From positions 1,736,001 to 1,800,000 of the forward strand of contig NZ_CP134499.1 of NCBI RefSeq assembly GCF_031764535.1: a DNA stretch of 64,000 nt, given 5' to 3'. Below, piece by piece: positions 63,695 to 64,000 of this stretch (position 1 is its first letter; every line of letters starts with the position of its first letter). A model generated the notes under the pieces. That model saw only the letters and a program-made list of their open reading frames with translations. It did not search any database and was not told where the DNA came from. The position numbers and the translations under genes were made by a program. This stretch comes from Pseudomonas sp. SG20056 (GTDB lineage Bacteria > Pseudomonadota > Gammaproteobacteria > Pseudomonadales > Pseudomonadaceae).

Positions 63695-64000
63695 GTGATC
63701 GGACGTTTACGTGGCACCCTGGCGGAAAAGCAGCCGCCCCATGTGATTGTGGACATAAATGGTTTGGGTTACGAGCTGGAAGTGCCCATGACCACCCTGT
63801 ACCGTTTGCCCGCAGTGGGTGAGCCGTTGACCCTGCACACCCATCTGGTGGTGCGCGAGGATGCACACCTGCTCTATGGCTTTTTTGAAAAGCGCGAGCG
63901 CGAGCTGTTTCGCGAGTTGATCCGCCTTAACGGCGTTGGCCCGAAGCTGGCGTTGGCCTTGATGTCCGGGCTGGAGGTCGATGAATTGGTGCGTTGTGTG
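63695..64000 (+). CDS. ruvA: Holliday junction branch-migration protein RuvA (partial)
   Basis: 102 codons, cut by the right edge. GTG start gives [20 protein letters not shown], the OB domain of RuvA, then [20 protein letters not shown] and [13 protein letters not shown] (helix-hairpin-helix). TAAGGA lies upstream. Binds four-way junctions with RuvB. Confidence 0.96.
   Translation, partial: MIGRLRGTLAEKQPPHVIVDINGLGYELEVPMTTLYRLPAVGEPLTLHTHLVVREDAHLLYGFFEKRERELFRELIRLNGVGPKLALALMSGLEVDELVRCV

Overview
This window is chromosomal DNA from a Pseudomonas species. The housekeeping genes on both flanks follow the Pseudomonas order around purM, proS and ruvC: purN–purM–DUF2066–perM-like … hda–DUF2069–wrbA–arsC–yihY … proS–thioesterase–oprD–HIT–slyX–cold-shock–dps–aspS–yebC–ruvC–ruvA. 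Flank genes are GC-rich and separated by ordinary intrinsic terminators. The genus rests on recognised protein families and on gene order recalled from P. aeruginosa. The species cannot be named from this sequence. No rRNA, tRNA or CRISPR array was seen.

The main feature is an island of about 39 kb (roughly 3883–42860) between the perM-like gene and hda. Its left end is a filamentous-phage (inovirus, Pf-like) prophage at 3883–12105. This is a leftward operon: two small regulators, ssDNA-binding protein, coat proteins, adsorption protein pIII, a DUF2523 protein, Zot-like assembly ATPase, replication initiator and tyrosine integrase. A divergently transcribed repressor gene sits beyond a symmetric operator. 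Next comes an unusual Rhs locus (12482–18969): two separate secreted N-terminal halves, then a secreted core plus a GIY-YIG-like toxin tip, then an LRR-like putative immunity gene. The N-terminal domain of the first Rhs half resembles that of the phage adsorption protein upstream.

From about 19 kb to 35.5 kb the island carries AT-richer accessory genes. These are a membrane protein, a kelch-like protein, a MITE-like element, a possible HEPN-like protein, a large PD-(D/E)xK-type nuclease protein, a Ser/Thr-kinase-like protein, a complete His-Xaa-Ser peptide-modification operon (hxsD-B-C-A), an Mrr-type restriction enzyme, a Xre–RES toxin–antitoxin pair and several unknown genes. At 36.1–40.3 kb is a tightly coupled four-gene mobile operon: IS21-type istA and istB, a degenerate Toprim/primase-like gene and a tyrosine recombinase. 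The island ends with a DUF4238 gene and an orphan Rhs C-terminal toxin fragment with its own putative immunity gene. A 94-bp sequence found downstream of the first Rhs toxin–immunity pair is repeated almost exactly downstream of the orphan pair, in the same orientation.

The right flank (43028–64000) holds normal Pseudomonas genes for replication control (hda), redox and quinone metabolism, envelope functions, translation (proS, aspS), c-di-GMP signalling (a GGDEF protein, an Hpt–HD-GYP protein, a possible PilZ-like protein), stress protection (dps) and recombination (yebC, ruvC and the start of ruvA).

The observations most worth following up are the split, secreted Rhs system sharing a domain with an inovirus adhesin, the IS21–Toprim–tyrosine-recombinase operon, and the untested defence-like genes between them.
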